Shown here piece after piece: positions 37,798-45,781 of a DNA stretch of 64,000 bases (the stretch's first letter is position 1; each line of letters starts with the position of its first letter). Both the position numbers and the translations under genes were made by a program. The notes below the pieces were generated by a model. The model made no database searches. It saw only the letters and a list, made by a program, of their open reading frames with translations, and was not told where the DNA came from. Source of the stretch: Microcoleus sp. AS-A8 (GTDB lineage Bacteria > Cyanobacteriota > Cyanobacteriia > Cyanobacteriales > Coleofasciculaceae); assembly GCA_039962225.1 (NCBI GenBank), contig JAMPKV010000012.1, positions 124,001 through 188,000 of the forward strand, given 5' to 3'.

Positions 37798-37805
37798 ATA
37801 GACTG

Positions 37806-37834
37806 TAAAAAAAAGGCGCACCAGCCAGTGCGCC
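37806..37834 (-). terminator. Intrinsic terminator of the fatty acid hydroxylase-family gene
   Basis: On the minus strand the perfect 7-bp hairpin GGCGCAC/GTGCGCC (37815-37821 and 37828-37834, loop CAGCCA) is followed by a run of T (plus-strand A8 before 37815). It lies 46 bp beyond the stop of the minus-strand gene at 37880, so it is a textbook Rho-independent terminator for that gene. On the plus strand it lacks a T-run. Confidence 0.85.
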
Positions 37835-37879
37835 TAGAAGTAGTAGGATGAGAAATTTAAACTCGTAAATCGGCGATAC

Positions 37880-38632
37880 TTATTTTTTAAACGGCAAAAT
37901 AAACATATCCTTGATACTGAGGGGTTCGGGATATTCGATTAAACCGATGTCGATCTTTTTGGTGTCGCTGCAATACCGATAAGTGCCAAACAACCGATCC
38001 CAAATCGTCAGTAAACTGCCAAAGTTGGAGTCTGTCTCCTTGACGATTTGTGAATGATGGATGCGATGGTAGTTGGGAGTCACAATCAAATACGTGAGGA
38101 TGCGGTCAATTTTTGGTGAAAGTGCCCAGTTGCTGTGTTGAAACAATTGGTCAGCAACAAACATGGCTTCATAGATAAAGAAATATTCCGGCCTGATGCC
38201 AAACAAGCCAATTAAGAGTGCCATGGGTACGTAGGATGCCATCACCTCGAGCAGCTGAAATCGATAAGCCGTCGTAATGTTCATGGCTAGATCCGAATGA
38301 TGCACTCGGTGAAAGCGCCAGCCGATGGGCCAAAAGTGCGCCATGCAATGCCACGCATAACGGTAGGAGTCGAGTACCAGTATGGAGAGTAAAGCAACGA
38401 CCCCAGGCCAAGGAATATAGTGAAAGAGTCCAGGCCACATCTTTTGCTGCCAAATCCAGTTTAAGAGTAAGCCAAAAGGGATCTTGGTGACGACAGAATT
38501 GAAAATGGCGATCGCCAAATTTGGCCCAATTCTATCCGTCCAACCCTGCTTGTATGTGTAAAAAGGATATAAGACTTCTAAAATCCCAAAGAGTAACAGG
38601 CTGCCCAGAATTATCGGAAGAGGACTGTGCAT
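37880..38632 (-). CDS. Sterol desaturase / fatty acid hydroxylase family membrane protein
   Basis: 250 residues from ATG 38632; a TTG-started frame from 38671 would add 13 residues. Membrane helices alternate with three His clusters, HCMAH (HxxxH), HRVHH and HRIHH, which hold the di-iron site of the fatty acid hydroxylase superfamily. Substrates of related cyanobacterial proteins include lipids and carotenoids, and the specific one cannot be told. It is followed by a strong intrinsic terminator. Confidence 0.9.
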   Translation of the reverse strand: MHSPLPIILGSLLLFGILEVLYPFYTYKQGWTDRIGPNLAIAIFNSVVTKIPFGLLLNWIWQQKMWPGLFHYIPWPGVVALLSILVLDSYRYAWHCMAHFWPIGWRFHRVHHSDLAMNITTAYRFQLLEVMASYVPMALLIGLFGIRPEYFFIYEAMFVADQLFQHSNWALSPKIDRILTYLIVTPNYHRIHHSQIVKETDSNFGSLLTIWDRLFGTYRYCSDTKKIDIGLIEYPEPLSIKDMFILPFKK

Positions 38633-38752
38633 TTTGACTTCTACAAGGCTTAATGAAGGACTTTTTGGCAAGAAGTCACCCTGAGCAGGAACGAGCGTTG
38701 GGTATAGCGCTCTAGATTAATATCCTTAGACCCATTAGCTTAACCTTTACTG

Positions 38753-39778
38753 CTAGTGGGTTGCCAGCGAGGGGTCAATTTCTTTTGTCCAAGCTTCGAT
38801 GCCACCTTGGACTTTGGTGCCGATAACCCCTGCCTGATGTAGTAATACTAGGGCACGGGCGGAGCGTTTACCAGAAGTACAGTAGGCAATGAGTTGACGA
38901 TCCTTGAGCTGAGACTTAATTTCCTTAATGCCTTTGCCTTGCTCCAGTTCTTGCAGGGGAAGCGAGACGGAACCGGGGATGTGAGACAGTTCGTACTCCT
39001 GAGTGGTGCGTACATCAACAATCAAGTAGTTCTTCTGGTCTTTGCTGTTGAGTAGTTTCTTGAGTTGCTGTACATTCATCACTGGCTCAGAGGCTTCTTG
39101 AATCGCATAGCCAACAATGGGGAGGTCTGAGGCGGCGGCTAAAGGTACACCGGCTTGCATTAGGGGTCGCAGTAAGTCGGAGTTGTAACGTACCGCTCCT
39201 ACTGCACCCACGGCGGAGAGAGCTAGGGCGACACCACAACCGGATAACCAGCGTTGCTGTGGTGAGCGCTTTTTCGCCAAACTAGACTGAAATTCTGGGA
39301 TGTCTTTGATGTCGTACAGGGGCAAGCTGGGGTCGATGTATTTGTTCCAGGCATGGATGCCACCGGTAATATTGATGGCTTTGATGCCAGCTTGTTGTAG
39401 GCGGAGGACGCTATGAGCAGAGCGAATCCCAGCTTTGCACAAGACCAAAATTTGAATCTCTTGACCTGGGTTCGCTTGACGTTTTTCTTGCAGCAGTTTT
39501 TGGATTCTCGCCACTCCTGCACCAGCTTTAATCAGTGGATAGGGAACAAGGAACCAATCTCCCGGTAAGCGAGCAATGTTTTGTTCACTCTGATGGCGCA
39601 CGTCAATCAGCAGGAAATTGCTGGGATTTTGCGCGATTCGTTGTTGGAGTTGTTGGACGCTCATCTGAGAGACTTGCGTTTGCAACAAGCGATTGCCGAC
39701 GACGGGAAGTTGGGTGAGTTTGCCGACGGGACTGCCTTGAGGGATGAAATTTTTTAGATGGGCGCGGGCGTCGAGCAT
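38753..39778 (-). CDS. Double rhodanese-domain protein with central membrane segment
   Basis: 341 residues. The first rhodanese domain (about 40-155) has the active-site LCKAGIRS, and the second (about 240-335) YCTSGKRS, so both keep the catalytic Cys. A hydrophobic segment between them (CGVALALSAVGAVGAV, about 180-200) may be one membrane helix. Rhodaneses carry persulfide sulfur; the acceptor is unknown. The N-terminal residues are basic and polar. It lies 121 bp from the hydroxylase gene, on the same strand. Confidence 0.88.
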   Translation of the reverse strand: MLDARAHLKNFIPQGSPVGKLTQLPVVGNRLLQTQVSQMSVQQLQQRIAQNPSNFLLIDVRHQSEQNIARLPGDWFLVPYPLIKAGAGVARIQKLLQEKRQANPGQEIQILVLCKAGIRSAHSVLRLQQAGIKAINITGGIHAWNKYIDPSLPLYDIKDIPEFQSSLAKKRSPQQRWLSGCGVALALSAVGAVGAVRYNSDLLRPLMQAGVPLAAASDLPIVGYAIQEASEPVMNVQQLKKLLNSKDQKNYLIVDVRTTQEYELSHIPGSVSLPLQELEQGKGIKEIKSQLKDRQLIAYCTSGKRSARALVLLHQAGVIGTKVQGGIEAWTKEIDPSLATH

Positions 39779-40530
39779 GATGTTTGTTGTCCTTTGTTTC
39801 TCTATCCAGTAAGACTCGTGACTAGGGCTTAGTAATAATTGGGAGAATAAGCGGTCAACAAGTCGAGGGGTTTATTGGGTGGATGAAGCTCTGCTTGGGT
39901 TACGAGCTTTTGGCTTATCCCTATCCTATGGGTCTGAAAAAAATATCGAAATTCTTTCGACAACTCTTATTTGTGACTTTAAGAACTCAATCAGTTTTTT
40001 AAAGTTTGAATGAAGTCCACCATCCTCAGGCAAGAATTTAATCATTAACGGGACTTTATCCGCTCCAACAACTTAATTCCCAACGTTTAGAACTACCGTA
40101 AAAAGATTCTGGAAAAGGATGAGAACCTTGTGTAGTCTTTCCTTAGGGTGATGTAAAAATTTGCAAAATACATAGCATCGGTTCATTGGCTTTCAATCAA
40201 TAGAGAGATCAAAAAATTGGCAAAATTCTCTCTAGGGTGTCTTTTACCCTTAAAAATCCGTTTGATTAATGAAGTGATGGCTCGCTCGATTTTCCGCTTA
40301 AGCTATTTTCTTTAACAAGAGCATTTAGATAGAGATTCATTCTTAGCTTTGAGAATGAGGTTGAACATCAGGGAATCTAGTGCATGAACGCCCAGGAACT
40401 TACCCATCACCCTCGTAAGCGTTAACGTTACACAGCATCGCGCAAAGAAATCCGTCTTGATGGGAATTCCCTCAGATTCAAACAGTACCATCGTGGTGTT
40501 GGTCAATCTACTCTCAAGGAAAAAACTCAA
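39779..40530. other. Long AT-rich intergenic region
   Basis: This 752-bp gap has no supported gene. An 87-codon minus frame (40312-40575) overlaps the next gene and has no recognisable features. Structures seen are weak: AGAGAG/CTCTCT near 40201-40236 and CATTCT/AGAATG near 40336-40357. It may contain an unannotated RNA or long leaders, but nothing can be asserted. Confidence 0.4.
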
Positions 40531-40977
40531 ATGAGTCTGTTCGACAAACTCTCTAGTGCGCGTCAACAAAGCCACACCACATTAGGGCCAGCCGAAGCCT
40601 TTGCGGCGATCGCCCTGATTGCCGTTGCTGCCGATGGTTACGCGGCTGATGCAGAAGAGGAATTGCTCATGATTACTTTATCTCGGATGCAACTATTCAG
40701 GAGCTATCCAGCCGATGTGTTGCAAAGAATGCTTGATCGACTTCTGAGTATTCTCCAACGCCAAGGCGCTGAAATCCTGCTAGCTGCGGCGCTAGCCTCG
40801 CTACCTCATGACTTGCAAGAAACAGTTTTTGCTGTAACGGCGGATATTGTCTTAGCCGATGGCGAAGTGACAGAAGAGGAAGAAGAATTTTTGAATGAGC
40901 TTTATCACGTCTTGGAGATACCAGAAGAAACAGCTATCAAGATTATTGATGTTATGTTGATAAAAAATCGAGGATAG
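40531..40977 (+). CDS. TerB-like (tellurite resistance family) protein
   Basis: 148 residues. The paired segments AFAAIALIAVAADGYAADAEEE and VFAVTADIVLADGEVTEEEE are the two acidic metal-binding helical repeats of TerB/DjlA-like domains. It is soluble and alone in its transcript. The function in cyanobacteria is unknown, and tellurite resistance itself is not implied. Confidence 0.85.
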   Translation: MSLFDKLSSARQQSHTTLGPAEAFAAIALIAVAADGYAADAEEELLMITLSRMQLFRSYPADVLQRMLDRLLSILQRQGAEILLAAALASLPHDLQETVFAVTADIVLADGEVTEEEEEFLNELYHVLEIPEETAIKIIDVMLIKNRG

Positions 40978-41106
40978 AACTTATCCCAGCTTTTGAAAAA
41001 TCTCTGGTATAGACTAAAGCCGATGTTAGCCTTCGCCTTTAGCTAGGGGTGAGGAGTTCCAGAATATCAGGTCGTTTGTGGTGATGCGGAGCAAAAAACA
41101 GGTATG

Positions 41107-41136
41107 GGGTGGGTTAGGCGCAGCCGTAACCCACCC
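41107..41136. terminator. Palindromic repeat between TerB-like gene and egtD
   Basis: GGGTGGGTTA (41107-41116) and TAACCCACCC (41127-41136) are perfect arms, and the loop can pair further as GGC-GCA-GCC. It lies between convergent stops, where a bidirectional terminator is plausible. The sequence is a common cyanobacterial dispersed repeat type. Confidence 0.6.
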
Positions 41137-41169
41137 TACTGAAACTCATTAAACAGGGGAGATTGAGGG

Positions 41170-42219
41170 TTAAAGCTGACAGAGGATCAAGCCAAACCAC
41201 TGTTTCGAGTCAGTCCAAACCTTGAGGGGTTTTAAACCCTTGGCCTGAAGTTCTTGTTGTATACCATCTAGGTCAAACTTGCGGGAAATTTCCGTCATGA
41301 TCGTTTCCCCTGCTGCAAAATTAAGGGTGAGGTCAAGCGACTCTAACCGCACAGTATGCGCTGCCAAACACCGCAAATGCATCTCAATCTGATGGAGTTC
41401 CTCATTGTAAAAAGCCCAATGTTCAAACCGCTGAGTATCAAAATTCCCGGCAAAACGCTGATTCAGATGCTCCAGTATATTGAGATTAAATTGAGCCGTT
41501 ACGCCTTGGCTGTCGTTGTAAGCGTCTTCCAGCAATGATTTTGGTTTTTGCAGGTCTACGCCGAGTAGGAAATACTCGCCCACTTTAAGCGCCGCTTGAA
41601 TCTGTGAGAAAAAGACATCACACTCCTGGGGATTGAAATTGCCCAGCGTACTGCCTAAGAACACAATCATCCGCGCAGGCAACAAAGTAGGTGCTAGCTG
41701 TTGTAATGCCAACTCATAAGTGCCGACTAAACCCTGAACCTGAAGTGAGGGATAATCCGCCAGTAACTGCCTCGCACTGCTTTCTAAGATTCCGGCACTG
41801 ACATCAATGGGTACATAGCGTAATGGGTAGCTATGAGCCGCGTAAGCATCTAACAAAAGACGGGTTTTCGTGGAACTACCACTACCGAGTTCCACCAGTT
41901 CACAAGCACCTGTCATCCGGGCAATTTCACGAGCATATTGGCGTAAAATCGCAGCTTCTGTGCGCGTTGGGTAATATTCGGGTAACTCACAAATCTGCTC
42001 AAACAGAACAGAGCCACGATCATCATAGAAATATTGGGGTGGTAGAGTTTTGGGAGTCTGCGTTAACCCTTGGATCACATCGCTACCGACCTGGGGTTCT
42101 GCGTCTGAGGCAGCGCAGAGATTGACTAAGTATTGGAGTTGTAAGCGTTTCGCTTGTACAGAGTGAGGCTGATGGTCAGCTTGGCTCATGCCAGATGCAC
42201 TCTGAGTTAAATTCCTCAC
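41170..42219 (-). CDS. egtD: L-histidine N-alpha-methyltransferase EgtD
   Basis: 349 residues. It makes hercynine by three S-adenosylmethionine-dependent methylations of histidine, the first step to the antioxidant ergothioneine. TLPPQYFYDDRGSVLFEQIC and PEYYPTRTEAAIL are the family's opening blocks, ELGSGSSTKT is the SAM-binding loop, and FLGSTLGNF is characteristic. The N-terminal 35 residues are variable. It is on the same strand as egtB and egtC but 11 kb away, with the chemotaxis operon between. An inverted repeat CGTAGATT/AATCTACG (42290-42330) lies upstream. Confidence 0.95.
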   Translation of the reverse strand: MRNLTQSASGMSQADHQPHSVQAKRLQLQYLVNLCAASDAEPQVGSDVIQGLTQTPKTLPPQYFYDDRGSVLFEQICELPEYYPTRTEAAILRQYAREIARMTGACELVELGSGSSTKTRLLLDAYAAHSYPLRYVPIDVSAGILESSARQLLADYPSLQVQGLVGTYELALQQLAPTLLPARMIVFLGSTLGNFNPQECDVFFSQIQAALKVGEYFLLGVDLQKPKSLLEDAYNDSQGVTAQFNLNILEHLNQRFAGNFDTQRFEHWAFYNEELHQIEMHLRCLAAHTVRLESLDLTLNFAAGETIMTEISRKFDLDGIQQELQAKGLKPLKVWTDSKQWFGLILCQL

Positions 42220-43072
42220 GATTATTCTTCCATAAAAAATTTCATGACACTAGGGCGCAGACAAGCTCAACTCTGGGAAAGGGTTGAGGCGTAGATTTCT
42301 TCGACAGAACTCTCTGACAAGTAATCTACGTGACAAGTCAGTGCTGCCAGCGTGCCACCACCCAGTTTAGTACTGAGGATGCAAGTGGGAGAAATTCTCA
42401 TCCTGTTTTTTTCAGGTGTAGCGAACGGCACACGTCTGTTAAAGGCTCACAACTTACTCACAAGTTTTGCCTAACTTTATCAATATTTTCGGGAGGATTA
42501 CTGTCGTATAAATCAAGACCCATCGTCATACAAACGCAAGTGTTGTGTCATACAAAACAGAGCATGTATTACAAAAAAAAAGGGTAGAGGCTGAATAATT
42601 TTTTCCTTTATGTCGGCTTGATTATAAATAATTATTACTTGGAGTAAATAAAGCTTTGTATGGAATTTTGGAGTGGAGACTCTATCTATTTAAACGTTAA
42701 TCTTTATAGTAAAAAATTAACAATAAAATATCTTAATACTTTAAATTAAAAGCCGAAATCCTTTAGAGGAAAGGGTTTCGGCGTAAATTGAATTCATGGA
42801 CAACGGCTAAAAAAGAAATATTTCTAAATTTATAGAAGCTTTATACACAGATAATTAGATAAGAGCTAATAATAGAAAAGAGACAAAAAAAAGAACTGAC
42901 TGCTGGGTGTAGATAATATTTCATAACCTGATCATCTCAAAAAAATCTAGAGTCTAAACCTAGAGTGGAGTGGAGAGATTTCACTAGCATTGATGAGATG
43001 TAGAAATATTAGGTCAAAGCTCTCTGTATTCAGACTAGGTGCGTCTTCACTGAAAAAAAACTGTAGGTTTCA
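42220..43072. other. AT-rich region between egtD and the chemotaxis operon
   Basis: This is an 853-bp divergent gap. Besides the inverted repeat 42290-42330 and the strong hairpin 42752-42782 it is AT-rich with no recognisable gene. The promoters of egtD and of the chemotaxis operon must be here. The unusual length could allow an unrecognised small RNA. Confidence 0.45.
42752..42782. promoter_or_regulatory. Strong 13-bp stem-loop in an AT-rich background
   Basis: GCCGAAATCCTTT (42752-42764) and AAAGGGTTTCGGC (42770-42782) pair over 13 positions with one wobble and a 5-nt loop AGAGG. The local sequence is otherwise AT-rich. It lies 290 bp before the first chemotaxis gene. It may be the end of an unseen small transcript, a leader structure or a dispersed repeat. 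Confidence 0.6.
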
Positions 43073-44311
43073 ATGTTTTGTGAGCCGCTTAGCCCTGGAG
43101 ATGATGTAGTGATGGCTGTTAAAGAAATTTCTCCTGTTACGCCTCTGAGTCTGTTTACAGCATCCAAGCAAATTCAATTTCTCACCACCTTGAAGCGAAT
43201 TCGGTTTAGCGGCAAACTGGTGTTATCTGAACCCGAAGGACAGCAATGGCAGTTTTTTCTCCATCTAGGGCGCATTATGTATGCGACGGGTGGAACTCAT
43301 CCGGTGAGACGATGGCAAAGGAATTTAGCCCTATACTGTCCTCAGAGTCCAACTTTGCGCTTAACCCTAGAGCGCGATTTAGCGAAAATCGATACGAGCA
43401 GCGTCCCCCTGTGCTGGCAATATCAGCTATTATCCTTATGGACTCAGCAGCAAAAAATCACTTCTCAACAAGCCGCGCACATCATTCACGCCGCGATCGC
43501 AGAAGTCCTTTTTGATGTAGCGCAGGCAAGGCGTGCAACTTATCAAATCCAAGCCTATAACTCCTTCTCAACACCACTCGCTTTGATAGATGTAGAACAG
43601 GCGATCGGAGAAGTTGAGGAGCAGTGGCAGGTTTGGCGGAACGATCGCGTTGCGGATTATTCTCCTAACTTGGCACCCATCATCAAGCAACCCGAACAAC
43701 TCCGGAAACACACATCACCGTCAACTTACCAAAGCCTGACTCAGCTATTAGACGGAAAACATACTCTCCGCGACTTAGCGGTGCACCTAAAACGGGATGT
43801 GTTGCAACTCACCCGTTCCTTTTTCCCATACATTCAATCGGGGTTGATGGAATTGGTTAGCATTCCCGATTTACCGACTCCAGTGGGTGGAAGAGTTTCT
43901 GAAACACCCTCCACCCCTGTCGCCCACAGCGGAGGGCTGGTTGCTTGCGTCGATGACAGCCCGTTAATTTGTCAAACCATGGAAAAACTGCTTCTGGCAG
44001 CGGGGTATCGGTATATCAGCGTAACCGATGGGATGCGTGCGATCGCAACCTTACTCGCTCGTAAGCCAGATGTCATCTTTTTAGATTTAGTTATGCCGAA
44101 TACCAACGGCTATGAAATTTGCAGCCAATTACGCAAGCTGGCTTGTTTCCAGGATACCCCGATTATCATCTTGACTGGCAATGACGGGCTAGTCGATCGA
44201 GTTCGAGCCAAACTCGTTGGAGCCTCAGATTTTCTGAGTAAACCTATCGATGCAGATATCGTACTAAACACAATTCGCAAGCATTTAAAGCAGAGGGCAA
44301 TCCGTCATTAG
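43073..44311 (+). CDS. pilG: PatA-like response regulator (PilG/PixG type) of the pilus chemotaxis operon
   Basis: 412 residues. Residues about 20-270 form a PATAN domain (FLTTLKRIRFSGKLVL, FLHLGRIMYATGG), and a receiver domain follows (about 290-410, ACVDDSPLICQTM) with phospho-acceptor D338 (VIFLDLVMP). PatA-type regulators open the pil and pix chemotaxis operons of cyanobacteria and control type IV pilus motility. The gene leads a same-strand series pilH, pilI, pilJ, pilL. Start 43073 is chosen; an ATG at 43112 after GGAG is an alternative. Confidence 0.85.
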   Translation: MFCEPLSPGDDVVMAVKEISPVTPLSLFTASKQIQFLTTLKRIRFSGKLVLSEPEGQQWQFFLHLGRIMYATGGTHPVRRWQRNLALYCPQSPTLRLTLERDLAKIDTSSVPLCWQYQLLSLWTQQQKITSQQAAHIIHAAIAEVLFDVAQARRATYQIQAYNSFSTPLALIDVEQAIGEVEEQWQVWRNDRVADYSPNLAPIIKQPEQLRKHTSPSTYQSLTQLLDGKHTLRDLAVHLKRDVLQLTRSFFPYIQSGLMELVSIPDLPTPVGGRVSETPSTPVAHSGGLVACVDDSPLICQTMEKLLLAAGYRYISVTDGMRAIATLLARKPDVIFLDLVMPNTNGYEICSQLRKLACFQDTPIIILTGNDGLVDRVRAKLVGASDFLSKPIDADIVLNTIRKHLKQRAIRH

Positions 44312-44495
44312 TCATTCATGAATAAGCAGGGGGGAGGGGGAGGTGGGGGGGATAGGGAATACGACATAGATACACTTTGAAAACGAGATCAAATTCTATC
44401 TGTGTCGTGAATTGTGGGGGAGCAATGACTATTGACGGTTAACATCTGCTTGACAACTAATCTCTTTTTTCTTGTTAATTTATACGGTGAAAATC

Positions 44496-44861
44496 ATGAC
44501 TACTGCTCTAGTTGTTGAAGATTCCAGAACTGACATGCAAGTTATCATCAGCTGTTTGCAACAGGGAGGTTTGAATGTCGTAACGGCTGACAGTGGTGAA
44601 GAAGCTATCGTCAAAATTAATAGCCATCAACCTGATGTCATCGTTCTTGATGTTGTACTACCCGGTCGCAGTGGATATGAACTCTGCCGCGACCTCAAAG
44701 CTGAAGCCAAGACCCGTACAATTCCAGTCATTATCTGCTCAACCAAAGCGGGTGAAATGGATAAATTTTGGGGAATGAAACAGGGAGCAGATGCTTACCT
44801 TGCTAAGCCAGTGGACCAAGAGGAACTGGTACGTACTGTGAAACAGCTCATCAAACGATAA
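44496..44861 (+). CDS. pilH: CheY-like response regulator (PilH type)
   Basis: 121 residues from ATG 44496; the TTG at 44472 would add eight residues. It is a single receiver domain: VVEDSRTD acidic pocket, phospho-acceptor D52 (IVLDVVLPG), ICSTKA and the Lys of AKPVD. It probably receives phosphate from PilL and acts on the pilus motors. A palindromic repeat (44894-44916) separates it from pilI. Confidence 0.88.
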   Translation: MTTALVVEDSRTDMQVIISCLQQGGLNVVTADSGEEAIVKINSHQPDVIVLDVVLPGRSGYELCRDLKAEAKTRTIPVIICSTKAGEMDKFWGMKQGADAYLAKPVDQEELVRTVKQLIKR

Positions 44862-44893
44862 GCCTGACAAACCATCAATATCTAACTCTTAGT

Positions 44894-44916
44894 TAGGGTG
44901 GGCATTGCCCACCCTA
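44894..44916. repeat. Palindromic repeat between pilH and pilI
   Basis: TAGGGTGGGCA (44894-44904) and TGCCCACCCTA (44906-44916) are perfect 11-bp arms around one T. It is of the GGGTGGGCA dispersed palindrome type. Inside the operon it could stabilise or attenuate the transcript. No T-run follows. Confidence 0.75.
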
Positions 44917-44969
44917 CAGGAGAAATGTGAAAGTTGTGTTTGGACAGCTTCTGAAGTGGAAACCAATTA

Positions 44970-45539
44970 ATGTCCAACTCTTTATCAGTCCGCAATTTCT
45001 TTTCCATACCTGTAGCGAACCAATTTATCGAATCGGTCCCTTCATCAAGGGCAAGCGAACAGTTTTTGCGATTTCATCTTTTGCCCGATACGACAGCCCT
45101 TTTACCGATTCAACAACTGACTGAGGTACTGACGATTCCTAAAGCTCAAATTGTACCCATTTTTCAGATGCCAGCTTGGGTTATGGGGGCTTACAACTGG
45201 CGGGGTGAAGTTCTCTGGATGGTTGATTTAGGTCACTTAGTCGGACTCACCCCCTGGCACCAACAAGCGAATATTACTTCAGCTCATACAGCAATTGTGC
45301 TCCAGGCTCCTACTAAAGACTCAACCGCTACCAATCCGAAATATGAGATGTTAGGGTTAGTCGTCAATCGTGTTGAAGATATCGAGTGGTGCAATCCAGA
45401 TTGGATTCAATCGCCGCCTTCCTCGACAGTAACTCCTGAACTTGTGCCCTTTTTGCGAGGGTATTGGCTGAAATCGAATGGTGAAATGTTAGTTGTCATC
45501 GATGGGAAAGCCATTATGCTATCGATGCCCAAACAATAG
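44970..45539 (+). CDS. pilI: CheW-like adaptor (PilI type)
   Basis: 189 residues. The CheW domain covers about 30-185, with QFLRFHLLPDTTALLPIQQL, VLTIPKAQIVPIFQMP, GAYNWRGEVLWMVDLGHL and the closing LLVVIDGKAI-like block. It links the PilJ receptor to the PilL kinase. The first 28 residues are variable. The start has no strong Shine-Dalgarno sequence. Confidence 0.88.
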   Translation: MSNSLSVRNFFSIPVANQFIESVPSSRASEQFLRFHLLPDTTALLPIQQLTEVLTIPKAQIVPIFQMPAWVMGAYNWRGEVLWMVDLGHLVGLTPWHQQANITSAHTAIVLQAPTKDSTATNPKYEMLGLVVNRVEDIEWCNPDWIQSPPSSTVTPELVPFLRGYWLKSNGEMLVVIDGKAIMLSMPKQ

Positions 45540-45781
45540 GTTTCAGCTCTGTTTATAGAGTGTTTTCATCCCGAGTCTATTCGCCGCTACAACAAGACTC
45601 AAAACAAGACTCCTAGTCGGGTAAGGAATTGTACTTAACTTCTGACTCAGGAACCCGGACTATTTACACAAAACTAAGGGCTATCTATCCATTTGATTCA
45701 ACGAATTTGCTCTGACATTAAGCAAGTTCGATTGGAGTCACTCGCAATCACCTAATTCTTTTGCTCATTAAGGTCTGTTCC

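Noticed and set aside
40312-40575. 87-codon minus frame overlapping the TerB-like gene
   Set aside because: No recognisable domain, no ribosome-binding site and antisense overlap with a clear gene start.
44927-45124. 65-codon frame starting GTG just after an AGGAGA site
   Set aside because: It overlaps pilI in another frame and encodes no recognisable domain; the CheW frame explains the region.
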